Positions 17,001 to 25,130 of a stretch of 64,000 bases of DNA are shown piece after piece. Position numbers and translations under genes: made by a program. Within the stretch, counting starts at the first letter, position 1, and each line of letters starts with the position of its first letter. Under the pieces are notes generated by a model. The model did no database searches. It saw only the letters and a list, made by a program, of their open reading frames with translations, and was not told where the DNA came from. Source of the DNA: an uncultured Faecalibacterium sp. (GTDB lineage: Bacteria > Bacillota > Clostridia > Oscillospirales > Ruminococcaceae); contig CAKTEM010000009.1 in assembly GCA_934548045.1 (NCBI GenBank), positions 1-64,000 of the forward strand, given 5' to 3'.

Positions 17001-17392
17001 CCAATACCGTCTCCGGCCAGCAGGCGTATCTGTCACGCGTCAGCCGGGATTCCTCGGGCGGTGAGAATCAGGCACCCTTTTATGTCGCCATCTGCGCTTC
17101 CCTGCTCCAGATCTATCAAAAGAGTGAAAACAGCATCCGTCTGGTGCTGCTGGACGAAGCCTTCAGCAAGATGACGAGCGACCGTATCCGCCCGATGATG
17201 GAGCTGTTCCGCCGCCTGCAACTGCAGGTCATCCTCATCTCCACCGTCGAGAAGAGTACCGCCATCCAGCCTTACTGCGATATCACCTATTCCATCGTCC
17301 GCCACGGCGACGCCAACGCCATCGCGCCCTTCTACCGCCTCCGTGACCCGGCGAACGAAATTTCCGCAAAGGAGAATACACCCGAAGCATGA
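14051..17392 (+). CDS. jetC: JetC-like SMC ATPase
   Basis: 1113 residues. The Walker A motif is GVNAVGKTTILDAIR (about 33-47) and long coiled coils occupy about 230-450 and 620-830. A hinge-like globular part lies at about 460-600 (ESWQDCVEACLGDRRFDILV). The ABC signature is SRDSSGGENQAPF (about 997-1010) and Walker B is RLVLLDEAFSKM (about 1033-1044). It is the motor of the Wadjet/MksB family, which extrudes DNA loops and in studied systems licenses cleavage of small circular plasmids. All ATPase motifs are intact, so the motor should be active. It overlaps jetB and the following small gene by four bases each. Confidence 0.92.
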   Translation: MIELKRLKLINWHNFENVTFDCDRLTYMIGVNAVGKTTILDAIRYCLTTNRNFNALGNKKSGRTLQGSVHAKQRGENAYRRPGRTVAYIGAEFWNSVKRTNFVIAVRVESEGPMQELHPGDQTWYISEDGCTLEMLPFIDPRTGAPSAKEDFKPAVGRLSYTRSPSEARDRICRALGIGRASSPLGKKFNEVFQMGTSMDEIPNFREFLYQYILPQPELDLDALQGDRVELENLHAILAEAQTRAAALEEIVNAGREASEKETDALVNRGAALLARADADAGEDAVWKDRLDAGKRQLETLNAQYEAAKNAEAEARRAYLTAHGAASSSGEGRALDALTEEAARKKSAVDAAARKAAQSEESAARVTALLKSLKRSSLEVPSKLWPENLTAETQPELLEALNALEKPLEEKYFAARQASAELAKEQTDKRAELDAVSGGKWVYPHGDAATRVRDAVNAELKSRGMKPDAKIFCELLNVEDESWQDCVEACLGDRRFDILVPPSHYDAAKSAFVALREKVGPISLLDTPGIRSANRKAESAPADSLAAQVTSENPLAAQYADTILRRIVCCETPDTLENYPDSATRDLLRHHPFRLERLRKPQRYIGLDARKARAGALKEEIEALGECRRAAVQTENGLKAAYDQFQNILRGKALEELAALWANRDALAAAKADYEAQEQKIADCRENPMLQELYREEEAREAAWDAARTAVERAGGDVRVCEKQLASCEAERSKAVEVAKQSREAADGFFEKYPLLEPLAQKRFEELAQGKTARAAAQAAEKAQAKLDDILRVYLTGTLEPAQKSYNERYVCDYPLGLVGIEQYRAQYDSLVRIDLERYAARLEQAQKDCKDRFRKDILFRMKDDIFNARRQFRELNKVMEQLTYGEEVYRFELEPSRDPQLAAFYQVIVDKGNQQMTAGDSLDNLAATSDPVYERQVDELMEKIMADVDENTRARQEGRRSENITLSDYVDYRTYLDYDIKVTNTVSGQQAYLSRVSRDSSGGENQAPFYVAICASLLQIYQKSENSIRLVLLDEAFSKMTSDRIRPMMELFRRLQLQVILISTVEKSTAIQPYCDITYSIVRHGDANAIAPFYRLRDPANEISAKENTPEA

Positions 17393-17622
17393 ACGAACAT
17401 CTGATAAAATTCTGGCTCTTCTGCACCCACTGGACCGAGCTGGATACCTTCGATAATGAAGAAGAACTGAACGACGAGCTGGAACTGCTCCACCGCCAGA
17501 ACCTCCCGACCAAAGTCCGGGAGCGTGTCAACAAAGGGGGCAACCACGAGCTTGTCCTCTACGTCAAACAGGCCGACCGCGACTATGCCCGGTACTGCAC
17601 CGGCTGGCGTCCGCCATTCTAA
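17389..17622 (+). CDS. unknown 77-residue protein ending the Jet operon
   Basis: I do not recognise this protein. It is 77 residues, acidic in the first half (TFDNEEELNDELELLHR) and basic to aromatic at the end (YARYCTGWRPPF). Trp and Tyr content is high and there is no signal or membrane segment. It overlaps the jetC stop by four bases, so it is very likely translated and made with the complex. It stands where Wadjet operons usually carry JetD (a TOPRIM-like nuclease of 350-400 residues), but is far too small and has no nuclease motif. It could be a regulator, an inhibitor or an adaptor. Confidence 0.75.
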   Translation: MNEHLIKFWLFCTHWTELDTFDNEEELNDELELLHRQNLPTKVRERVNKGGNHELVLYVKQADRDYARYCTGWRPPF

Positions 17623-17639
17623 AAAGCTGCTTTTTAGAG

Positions 17640-17680
17640 TCTGTGTATTTCATCTTTTTGATGGATGCACAGATTTTTTT
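17640..17680 (+). terminator. terminator of the Jet operon
   Basis: TCTGTG (17640-17645) and CATC pair with GATG and CACAGA (17668-17673), followed by seven T. Confidence 0.85.
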
Positions 17681-17967
17681 GTGCGCTGAGACAAAGCGTG
17701 CAAGGTTCGGCATTTGTGAAAGCTGTACAACGCAGAGACGTGATTTTCGGCGAGGTGCTGGGTTTTCTGGGATACATGGAAAAATGTCGGCGGCGTTTGT
17801 TGTATAACCTGCACAAAACATTTTTTACCATAACTTCGGGTTATACAAAACGGCAGGATTGGCATTAGACATTTATACTCAGCGCGGCTATAATCGAGCC
17901 ATCAAAACAAACCGCGGTTTTTGATGGACGTAAATCCCTCTTGTAGTCAGTGAAAGGAAGAAGTGTT
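17681..17967 (+). promoter_or_regulatory. intergenic control region of the CitMHS gene
   Basis: No gene seen here. TTAGAC (17865-17870), 18 bp and TATAAT (17889-17894) form a promoter. A 10-bp inverted pair TTGTATAACC (17800-17809) / GGTTATACAA (17839-17848) lies upstream, a position used by LysR activators. A second inverted repeat (ATCAAAA...TTTTTGAT, near 17899-17924) spans the leader start. The rest has no visible structure. Confidence 0.6.
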
Positions 17968-19272
17968 ATGTCGTTGTTAGGTGTCGCAGGCTTTGCCCTG
18001 ATGATCCTGATCGTTGCCCTTCTGCTCTGGGGCAAAAGCACGCCTGCGGTCGTGTTTATCCTGCTGCCGATCTTGGTCGGTTTTGCCGTCGGTTTCAGCC
18101 CGGCGGATATGAGCGAGTATATCAAAGCCGGTGTGTCGAGCGTTTCGACCACGGCGATCCTGTTCATCTTTGCAGTCCTGTTCTTTGGCGTGATGAACGA
18201 TGCCGGTGTTTTCGACCGCATCGTGAATAAAGTGTTGAAAGTGGTCGGCGGAAACATCCTGCTGCTCATGTTCGCAACGGTTCTGATCGCCTTCATCGGC
18301 CATCTGGATGGCTCTGGCGCGACCACCCTGCTGATCGCCATTCCGCCGCTGCTCCCCATCTATAAAAAGCTGAATGTCCGCCCCATCGTTCTGCTCTGCA
18401 TCACCACCCTGACGATGGGCGTCATGAACATCGTTCCCTGGGGCGGCCCCTGCGGCCGTACCGCCGCAGCTCTGGAAGTCGGCACCGCCGACATCTGGAA
18501 ATACTGCATCCCGGCGCAGGTCTTTGGCATCGCAATGATTTTGCTCTTCTGCATCTTTTTCGCCAAGATGGAAAAGAAGCGTGGCGCAGGCTATGTGGAG
18601 AGCGCAGCCGTTGAGGAAACGGCAGAAGAGGTCAAGGCCGAGAACGAGCTGCACCGCCCGAAACTGTTCTGGTTCAATATTGCCCTGATCGTTGCAGTCG
18701 TCCTGATGCTGACCCTGACGAAAGTCGCGACTCACGTCACCTTCATGGTCGCTCTGGCGATTGCCCTGATGGTAAACTACCCCTCTCAGAAGATGCAGAC
18801 CGAGCGCATCAAGGCACATGCGACCGACGCGCTGACCATGGCATTTACCGCTCTGGCTTCCGGTGTCCTGATCGGCATCATGGGCAAGAGCCCGATGCTG
18901 GATGCAATGACCCAGATGGTTCTGTCCGCAATGCCGGAGAGCATGGCTCCGCACCTGCACATCCTGTTCGCTGCCATCAACAGCCCGTTGAGCATGGTCG
19001 TCCACGGCGACGCTCTGACCTACGGCATCCTGCCTATCGTCAACCAGATCGTTTCTGCTTACGGTGTTCCGGCTGCTGCAGTCGGCGCGGCCTTCCTCAT
19101 CACCTTTGGCCCGGCAATTTACATCATGCCGATGACCGCCGCCACCTACATGGGCCTCGGCCTGACGAATGTGGAGCTGAAAGAGCATATTGCCTTCTCT
19201 TATAAGTGGGCCTTCCTGCTCGCGGTCGGTATGCTGGCGTTCGTGGTCGTGACCGGTATCATCCCCTTCTAA
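17968..19272 (+). CDS. CitMHS-family (citrate-type) transporter
   Basis: 434 residues from the ATG at 17968 (RBS AAAGGAAG); an in-frame start 18 bp earlier is less likely. There are about 12 hydrophobic segments. Family hallmarks include GHLDGSGATTLLIAIPPLLP (about 110-129) and NIVPWGGPCGRTAAAL (about 155-170). CitMHS proteins import citrate complexed with a divalent metal together with protons, but substrate varies and no citrate lyase genes are near. It is followed by a serine hydrolase and a LysR gene on the same strand. Confidence 0.85.
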   Translation: MSLLGVAGFALMILIVALLLWGKSTPAVVFILLPILVGFAVGFSPADMSEYIKAGVSSVSTTAILFIFAVLFFGVMNDAGVFDRIVNKVLKVVGGNILLLMFATVLIAFIGHLDGSGATTLLIAIPPLLPIYKKLNVRPIVLLCITTLTMGVMNIVPWGGPCGRTAAALEVGTADIWKYCIPAQVFGIAMILLFCIFFAKMEKKRGAGYVESAAVEETAEEVKAENELHRPKLFWFNIALIVAVVLMLTLTKVATHVTFMVALAIALMVNYPSQKMQTERIKAHATDALTMAFTALASGVLIGIMGKSPMLDAMTQMVLSAMPESMAPHLHILFAAINSPLSMVVHGDALTYGILPIVNQIVSAYGVPAAAVGAAFLITFGPAIYIMPMTAATYMGLGLTNVELKEHIAFSYKWAFLLAVGMLAFVVVTGIIPF

Positions 19273-19299
19273 GATTCAGAAAGGACAGAAGAAACTGCT

Positions 19300-20208
19300 A
19301 TGAAAACATTGGACTTGACCGCCTTTGTCAACACGGTAAAAGACGAACAGCTGGCGGTGCGCGGTATGCGTGTATATCAGAACGGAGAGTTGGTGGGGAG
19401 CTACCAGCCCGAGCCGGAACAGCGTCAGAATCAGTATTCTGGCACCAAGAGTTTTACCTCGACGGCCTGCGCATTTGCGATTCAGGAGGGGCTGTTCTCA
19501 TTGGATGATTACGTCCTCGACCACTTTGCCGCAGACGCTCCGGCAGAGCCGTCGGAGAACCTGAAAAAGATGAAACTCCGCCACCTCATCACCATGTCGA
19601 TGGGCTTTGAAAGCCCGATGCTGATGGGTGCGATGCGGCCCAAGATGGTCGAAAAGGACTGGGTGAAGTTTGTCCTGAACGCCAAGGTCGTCCATGAGCC
19701 GGGCAGTGTGTTCCAGTACAACAATGCGGGCCCCTATCTGCTGGGAATCCTCGTCCAGCGCAAAACGGGAATGTCGCTTGTCGATTACCTGATGCCCCGT
19801 CTGTTCGAGCCGCTGGGCATCGAACGCCCGGAGTGCGAGAAAGACCCGTTGGGCAACACCTTCGGTGCAGGCGGCTTGCAGCTGAACGTCTCCGAGTTTG
19901 CAAAGCTGGGTCTGCTCTATCTCCAGAAAGGCAAGTGGAACGGCCAGCAGCTCATCCCGGAGCAGTGGGTCAAGGAGGCCGGGAGCGCGCAGATTATCTC
20001 CGATCAGGGAGATGATGAGATCGGCCGTCACTATGGCTATCTCTTCTGGACGATGCCGGATGGTGCGTTCCGTGCGGATGGCAAATACGGCCAGTACTGC
20101 GTCGTCCTGCCGAAGAAGAACGCCGTCGTCGCCATCAACTCGATGCAGATCGAGGACGAGAAAAAAGTCCTCCGTGCCGCTGTAAGAACCGTGTTCTCTC
20201 TGCTATAA
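19300..20208 (+). CDS. serine hydrolase (class C beta-lactamase / esterase fold)
   Basis: 302 residues without a signal peptide, so probably cytoplasmic. The SxxK nucleophile motif is SGTK (residues 47-50), the YxN-type motif is in VFQYNNAGPYLLG (about 140-152), and a third motif region lies near GRHYGYLFW. It is shorter than secreted beta-lactamases and lacks export, so an esterase, amidase or peptidase role on a small molecule is more likely than drug resistance. It starts 27 bp after the transporter, suggesting that it processes the imported compound. Confidence 0.8.
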   Translation: MKTLDLTAFVNTVKDEQLAVRGMRVYQNGELVGSYQPEPEQRQNQYSGTKSFTSTACAFAIQEGLFSLDDYVLDHFAADAPAEPSENLKKMKLRHLITMSMGFESPMLMGAMRPKMVEKDWVKFVLNAKVVHEPGSVFQYNNAGPYLLGILVQRKTGMSLVDYLMPRLFEPLGIERPECEKDPLGNTFGAGGLQLNVSEFAKLGLLYLQKGKWNGQQLIPEQWVKEAGSAQIISDQGDDEIGRHYGYLFWTMPDGAFRADGKYGQYCVVLPKKNAVVAINSMQIEDEKKVLRAAVRTVFSLL

Positions 20209-20244
20209 TAAGGGCAGATAAAAACCGGAAAGGATGGAGAACGG

Positions 20245-21162
20245 ATGGACCACCGGGAGATGGAATACGTCATCGTCATTGCGCAGGAAAAGAACCTTTC
20301 CAAGGCGGCGGAACGGCTGTTTATCTCACAGCCTGCGCTGAGCCGCTTTCTGGGAAAGCTGGAAAACGAGCTGGGAACGCCCCTCTTTGAGCGGAAGAAC
20401 CGGCAGTACATTCCGACCATGGCAGGCGAACTCTATCTCGACACGGCACGCAAAATTCTCCGTCTTCAGCAACAATTCGACGCGGAACTGAAATCGCTCA
20501 TCCAGACCAGCCGGGGCGTCATCTCGATGGGCATCACGCCCGGACGGGGCCATACCCTTCTGCCCCATGTCCTGCCAGCGTTCCGGGAGTATTTCCCGGA
20601 TTACGAGATACAGGTCTATGAGGAAAATGTCGAGACGCTGGAACAGTATCTCATGAACGGAACCATCGAAGTGGCCTTCTTCACCATGCTGGAAAAAGCC
20701 CGGCTGGAACAGAAGCATTACACCTGTGAGCTGATCTCCCGGGAAGAGCTTGTCATCTGCACGCCGCGCAAGGGAAACTACGAGCTTCTTGCCAAGAACG
20801 AACCGGGCCGACGCTATCCGTGGATCGACCTGAAATACCTCGAAAATGATTGCTTCCTGACTCTCAAAAAGAATATGCGTCTGGGGCAGTTCACCGCCGC
20901 CATCCTCGAGAAATACCAGATCGAGCCGAGGGTGGTCGAGCTGAGTACCATTGATACCGCGTTGGCACTGGTCGCCCGGCAATATGGCGTGGCTTTTGCA
21001 AGCGGATATAAAATTGAAGAACACGAGTGCGCGAACGACATCAGCGTGTTCTCCTTCGGCGACCAGCCGGAACTCTGGGATCTTGTGGCGGCGTACAAGA
21101 ACGACGCCCAGCTCAAACAGCCGGTGCGTCAGCTCATCCGTCTGGTAAGCGAGTTCTCCTGA
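20245..21162 (+). CDS. LysR-family transcriptional regulator
   Basis: 305 residues, the standard LTTR length. The N-terminal HTH is at about 18-40 (NLSKAAERLFISQPALSRFL), followed by the linker helix and a substrate-binding domain from about 90. RBS AAAGGATGG. It lies 36 bp after the serine hydrolase on the same strand, probably in one transcript with the CitMHS gene. The inverted repeat at 17800-17848 is its most likely binding site. The inducer is unknown. Confidence 0.92.
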   Translation: MDHREMEYVIVIAQEKNLSKAAERLFISQPALSRFLGKLENELGTPLFERKNRQYIPTMAGELYLDTARKILRLQQQFDAELKSLIQTSRGVISMGITPGRGHTLLPHVLPAFREYFPDYEIQVYEENVETLEQYLMNGTIEVAFFTMLEKARLEQKHYTCELISREELVICTPRKGNYELLAKNEPGRRYPWIDLKYLENDCFLTLKKNMRLGQFTAAILEKYQIEPRVVELSTIDTALALVARQYGVAFASGYKIEEHECANDISVFSFGDQPELWDLVAAYKNDAQLKQPVRQLIRLVSEFS

Positions 21163-21180
21163 AAAGCATAAAACAAAGAA

Positions 21181-21224
21181 AGGCTCTGAGTCCTGTCCTG
21201 CAGCAGGAAACTCAGAGCCTTTTT
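21181..21224. terminator. bidirectional terminator between lysR and marR
   Basis: AGGCTCTGAGT pairs with ACTCAGAGCCT, followed by TTTTT on the plus strand and TTTCTTTG on the minus strand. The two genes converge here. Confidence 0.88.
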
Positions 21225-21233
21225 GGTGTGTAA

Positions 21234-21722
21234 TTATTCGGTCTTTTCGCTGTTTTTGGCGGCAGTGTCCGGGTGATCTTTTCCCAGCATATCCAGCTCG
21301 GGCATCAGCTCATTGCTGATGATAGTCAGCATCTCCTCGAGCTTGGCGGTGTCCTCTTCCGGGAACCGCTCACGCACGCGCTCAATGACGGTGTGCAGGT
21401 AGGAATAGCTGATGTTGTAGTAGTCGATGTATTTCTGTGTCGGGCGGAGGTGATACTCCCGGCGGTCGGTGGTGGACTGGATCTTCTCGACGTAACCCTT
21501 CCGCACCAGACTGCCGATCTTATACGCCGCGTTGGGCGTCGAGATCTGCATCATCCGGGAAAACTCCGCAATGGTGGGTTCGCCCATCGCCATGATGCCC
21601 TCCATGCAGAAGGATTCCACCGTCGTCAGGGTCGCTTCCCGGGTGGCGAACCGCTGGAACACGTTCTGATAAAAGTGCAGCTTGAATTTGGTATATACGT
21701 CCTGAAATGCTTTTTCGAGCAT
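21234..21722 (-). CDS. MarR-family regulator
   Basis: 162 residues with a central winged helix: TIAEFSRMMQISTPNAAYKIGSL, then GYVEKIQSTTDRREYHLRPT as the wing, flanked by dimerisation helices. RBS GGAGG. MarR proteins repress nearby genes and release DNA on binding small ligands. Its neighbour on the same strand upstream is an NhaC-type antiporter, but nothing seen ties them directly. Confidence 0.88.
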   Translation of the reverse strand: MLEKAFQDVYTKFKLHFYQNVFQRFATREATLTTVESFCMEGIMAMGEPTIAEFSRMMQISTPNAAYKIGSLVRKGYVEKIQSTTDRREYHLRPTQKYIDYYNISYSYLHTVIERVRERFPEEDTAKLEEMLTIISNELMPELDMLGKDHPDTAAKNSEKTE

Positions 21723-21824
21723 GGTAATTCCTCCAGATAACTCAATTTCCTTTAGTATACCATGTTTTTGGTAAAACGAAAAGGAAAATCGTTTTTTGGA
21801 ATGGAAAATCTTTTTAGCCGCTGG

Positions 21825-23486
21825 TTATTTTGCGGCGTGTGCCGTCCGGACACGGATGACATTAAGGACGACCAGCTCAAGCACGATGGCAACGCCCAGC
21901 AAAATCAGCGAGGTCAGCAGGCTTGCTTTTGCGCCGAGGAACGCCTGCGACAGGCCGGTGATGACGTAGCAGACTGCAGAGACAGCGGCGGCAGTCATAG
22001 CGTAGGGCAGCTGGGTCGAGACATGGTTGACGTGGCTGCAATGCGCACCGGCAGACGCCATGATGGTGGTGTCGGAGATGGGCGAGCAGTGGTCGCCGCA
22101 GACCGCACCGGACAGGCAGGCGGCGATGGCGATGACGAGCATCTCGCCCTGAGGGAAAGCGTGGCAGACGATGGGAACCAGAATCGAGAAGGTACCCCAC
22201 GAGGTGCCGGTCGCAAAGGCCAGACCAACTGCCACGAGGAAGATGATGACCGGCAGCATGTACTGCAGCCCGGCGGCACTGCCGCTCAGCAGGCTTGCGA
22301 CATAGTACTTTGCGCCCAGCAGATTCGTCATGCCGGACAGCGTCCATGCCAGCGTCAGGATGAGCATCGGGCTGACCATCGCCTTGAAGCCTTCGGGGAT
22401 GCAGGCCGCGAAATCCTGAAAGGTCATGACGTTCCGCACACGGTAGAAGACGAAGGTGAACATCAGGGCGATGCTGCTGCCGAGGACCAGACCCATCGAG
22501 GCGTTGCAGTCGGCAAAAGCAGTCACGAAGTCCACGCCGTCAAAGAAACCGCCGGTGTAGATCAGGCCGAAGATGCAGCCTGCGATCAGGACGATGACCG
22601 GCGCGATCAGGTCGATGACGTGGCCGGTGGTGTCAGAAGAGGAAAGGATGTCGTCGCCATACGGCCGGTCTTCGGTGGTGAAGAGGTCGCCATTTTTGGC
22701 GTTGTCCTCGTGGAGCTTCATCGAGCCGTATTCGGTGCCGGTGAAGATGAGGAACAACGCCATGATGATGGTAAGAATGGCGTAGTAATTGTATGGGATG
22801 GTGCGCAGGAACATGGTGAAGCCGTTAATGTCGGAACCTTCCGGAACCGAGGACGTGACAGCGGCCGCCCAGCTGGACACCGGCGCGATGATGCAGATGG
22901 GCGCGGCGGTGGCGTCGATGAGGTAGGCCAGCTTCGCACGGGAGGTCTTCTGCTGGTCGGTCACCGGACGCATGACGGAGCCAACGGTCAGGCAGTTGAA
23001 ATAGTCGTCCACGAAGATCATGACGCCCAGCAGCAGGGTCGCAAACTGCGCACCGGCCCGGGTGTGGATGTGGGTGGACGCCCAGCGGCCAAAGGCGGCA
23101 CTGCCGCCGGCCTTGTTCATCAGGGCGACAAGGATACCCAGCATGACGAGGAAGACGAGGATGCCGACGTTTCCGCTGTCGGCCAGCTTGTAGATCATGC
23201 CGCCCTCCTCGTTGAAGAAGAGGGTGTTCAGGGCAAGCTCAAGGTTGCCGTTGGCGTAAAGCAGCGCACCGGTGGCGATGCCGACCAGCAGCGAAGTGTA
23301 GACCTCTTTGGTGTTCAGTGCCAGGACGATGGCGACCACCGGCGGCAGGAGCGAAAGCACCGTGCTGTACACAGCACAGGTGTAGGTGGACGGGTCGGCG
23401 ATCTTGCCGGGCGTTGCGGCGGTACACCACAACAGCAGGGCAAACACCAGCAACGCCCCGACCCACGAAAGATTGACTTTTTTCAT
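21825..23486 (-). CDS. NhaC-family Na+/H+ antiporter, copy 1
   Basis: 553 residues with about 13 hydrophobic segments. Motifs typical of NhaC are SLLPPVVAIVLAL near the N-terminus, VDDYFNCLTVGSVMRP (about 165-180), FATGTSWGTFSI, and GAVCGDHCSPISDTTIMAS (about 445-463). It exchanges sodium, or an organic sodium-coupled substrate, across the membrane. RBS AGAGG. It resembles the second NhaC at 45121 in architecture but differs in length and N-terminus. Some NhaC-like proteins carry amino acids instead of sodium, so the substrate is open. Confidence 0.88.
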   Translation of the reverse strand: MKKVNLSWVGALLVFALLLWCTAATPGKIADPSTYTCAVYSTVLSLLPPVVAIVLALNTKEVYTSLLVGIATGALLYANGNLELALNTLFFNEEGGMIYKLADSGNVGILVFLVMLGILVALMNKAGGSAAFGRWASTHIHTRAGAQFATLLLGVMIFVDDYFNCLTVGSVMRPVTDQQKTSRAKLAYLIDATAAPICIIAPVSSWAAAVTSSVPEGSDINGFTMFLRTIPYNYYAILTIIMALFLIFTGTEYGSMKLHEDNAKNGDLFTTEDRPYGDDILSSSDTTGHVIDLIAPVIVLIAGCIFGLIYTGGFFDGVDFVTAFADCNASMGLVLGSSIALMFTFVFYRVRNVMTFQDFAACIPEGFKAMVSPMLILTLAWTLSGMTNLLGAKYYVASLLSGSAAGLQYMLPVIIFLVAVGLAFATGTSWGTFSILVPIVCHAFPQGEMLVIAIAACLSGAVCGDHCSPISDTTIMASAGAHCSHVNHVSTQLPYAMTAAAVSAVCYVITGLSQAFLGAKASLLTSLILLGVAIVLELVVLNVIRVRTAHAAK

Positions 23487-23568
23487 AGGTGGATGATTCC
23501 TCTCGGGTTTGAAATGATTTTTCGGGCAGGTTCCGGGCAGACTAACACCGGAACTTTCAGAAAAGGGG

Positions 23569-23760
23569 GTGTGCGCCGCGCCGGACTATAAAGCAATGTA
23601 TCTGGAATTGTTCCGCGCTAGCGAACAGGCCGCCCGTCTCCTGTGGGAAGCGCAGCAGCGCGCCGAACAGCAGCTTCTGGAAGAGTCGCCGCCTCCGCTG
23701 CGGCTGGACACAAGCAAAGGCTCCCCTGACAGGGGAGCTGGCAATGCCGACAGGCATTGA
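23569..23760 (+). CDS. short unknown protein whose 3' end lies in a repeat
   Basis: 63 residues starting at GTG 23569, with AAGGGGG a few bases upstream. The first 43 residues are an amphipathic helix-rich stretch (PDYKAMYLELFRASEQAARL) that I believe recurs as small proteins in Faecalibacterium-like genomes. The last 14 residues and the stop codon are encoded by the two-hairpin repeat at 23719-23771, so an insertion probably replaced the original C-terminus. Function unknown. Confidence 0.6.
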   Translation: MCAAPDYKAMYLELFRASEQAARLLWEAQQRAEQQLLEESPPPLRLDTSKGSPDRGAGNADRH

Positions 23761-23771
23761 CTGAGAGGTTT
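23719..23771 (+). repeat. two-hairpin repeat, copy 2
   Basis: GGCTCCCCT-GAC-AGGGGAGC, TGGCAATGCC-GACA-GGCATTGACTGAGAGG. It supplies the tail of the small gene on the plus strand and reaches into the stop codon of the thioesterase gene on the minus strand. Confidence 0.8.
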
Positions 23772-24156
23772 AGTTTTTCTTCGCCTCTGCCTTTGCCGCA
23801 AACTTTGCGTTGTTGATGATGAAACGCTCGTGGACACCGCCGCCGACCGGGCCTTTTTCGTCGTGGAGGGTCACATGGAAGACCAGCTTCCGGCCCTCAA
23901 CGGCGGTCAGCTCGCTCTCGCAGGTGACGGTCATGCCGACCGGCGTGGGTGCGGTGTGTTCCAGCTCGAGCTTGGTGCCGACCGAGCCGCAGCCCTCGTC
24001 CAGTTCCGGGGCAACGCTCATCCAGCAGGTCTTTTCAGCCAGTGCGACCAGTGCAGGGGTGGCGAACACGTCCAGCGTGCCGCTGCCCATCGTTTTTGCG
24101 GTGTTTTCGGGGGTGACGAGCTGGCTCTGCTCGCCGTGGATACCAACAGTCAACAT
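23770..24156 (-). CDS. hotdog-fold thioesterase, fluoroacetyl-CoA thioesterase (FlK)-like
   Basis: 128 residues. The pattern GSGTLDVFATPALVALAEKT followed by a Glu-containing stretch and LEHTAPTPVGM matches FlK-like acyl-CoA thioesterases, in which Thr, Glu and His form the active site. Such proteins are common in gut anaerobes and probably hydrolyse small acyl-CoAs; fluoroacetyl-CoA itself is unlikely. The C-terminus is Lys/Ala-rich. RBS AAAGGAAGG. Its stop codon overlaps the end of a repeat copy. Confidence 0.82.
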   Translation of the reverse strand: MLTVGIHGEQSQLVTPENTAKTMGSGTLDVFATPALVALAEKTCWMSVAPELDEGCGSVGTKLELEHTAPTPVGMTVTCESELTAVEGRKLVFHVTLHDEKGPVGGGVHERFIINNAKFAAKAEAKKN

Positions 24157-24315
24157 ATCAATACCTTCCTTTCAAGGTCATGGTGGACTCTAACTGCCTT
24201 ATAGAATATCACATTTTTCGCCGCTCTGCACCCATATCCGCCGATTTTTCTGAAAATCCCTCTTTTCCTGCCCAATGAAACGCGCTATGATAAGGGCGGA
24301 AAGGCGGTGGACGAG

Positions 24316-25059
24316 ATGAATAACTTCTGGAAGTCCTACGATTTGGTCGAAACGGAACGGGGCGCAGATCATCAGTGCTATCCCCTGTTCGGGCGGATAC
24401 ACCTGACCGAGCTTGCGGTATCCGCTCTGTTCATCATCGGCATGGTGCTGTGGTACCGCCGGGCGTCGGCGAAGACCCGGCGGAAAATTCTGGTGGGCGT
24501 GACCGTCCTGCTTTTGCTGGACGAAGCCGCCCTTCTGCTGGGAATGGCCCTGACCGGCCAGTGGAACTGGAGCTATCTTCCGCTCCATCTGTGCAGCATC
24601 AATGTGTTTATCTGCCTGTATAACACAGTCTTCGACCAGAACTGGTGCAAAGAAGAACTCTATGCCCTCTGCATCCCGGGTGCGGCCTTGGCCCTGCTCT
24701 GCCCGAGCTGGCTCTGTATTTACTCGTGGTGGAGCCTCATCAACCTGCACTCCATCTCCATCCATGCTCTGCTCGTGCTGTATCCCTTGCTTCTGGTCGC
24801 AGGCGGATACCGGCCCTCGCCGCGCCGCATCCCACAGGTGCTGGCCTTCCTGTTCGGCTCCGCCCTGCCGATTTATTTCTTGAATAAACCCCTCTGCACG
24901 AATTTCTATTTCCTCAATAACCCATACGGAAATATCATCACCAGCACCTTTACCGCCATTCTGGGCGAAAAGTTCTATATCCTCGGTTTCCTCCCGGCCA
25001 TCGCGTTGGCTCTGCTTATCATGTATCTGCCGTGGGTGGGGAGAGGAAAAAGTCACTGA
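24316..25059 (+). CDS. YwaF-like (TIGR02206) integral membrane protein
   Basis: 247 residues from the ATG at 24316, chosen because AAAGGCGG lies 8 bp upstream. Six or seven hydrophobic segments and the W.WSYLPLHLCSINVF block (about 80-95) are typical of the YwaF/TMEM164-like family, which has conserved His and Cys in the membrane and no established function in bacteria. The gene stands alone. Confidence 0.8.
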   Translation: MNNFWKSYDLVETERGADHQCYPLFGRIHLTELAVSALFIIGMVLWYRRASAKTRRKILVGVTVLLLLDEAALLLGMALTGQWNWSYLPLHLCSINVFICLYNTVFDQNWCKEELYALCIPGAALALLCPSWLCIYSWWSLINLHSISIHALLVLYPLLLVAGGYRPSPRRIPQVLAFLFGSALPIYFLNKPLCTNFYFLNNPYGNIITSTFTAILGEKFYILGFLPAIALALLIMYLPWVGRGKSH

Positions 25060-25130
25060 AATAAAGTCGATTGCTTTTTTCGGAGAGTATGTTATACTCG
25101 AGAAAATAACTGCCAAAGGAGGTCTGCAAC

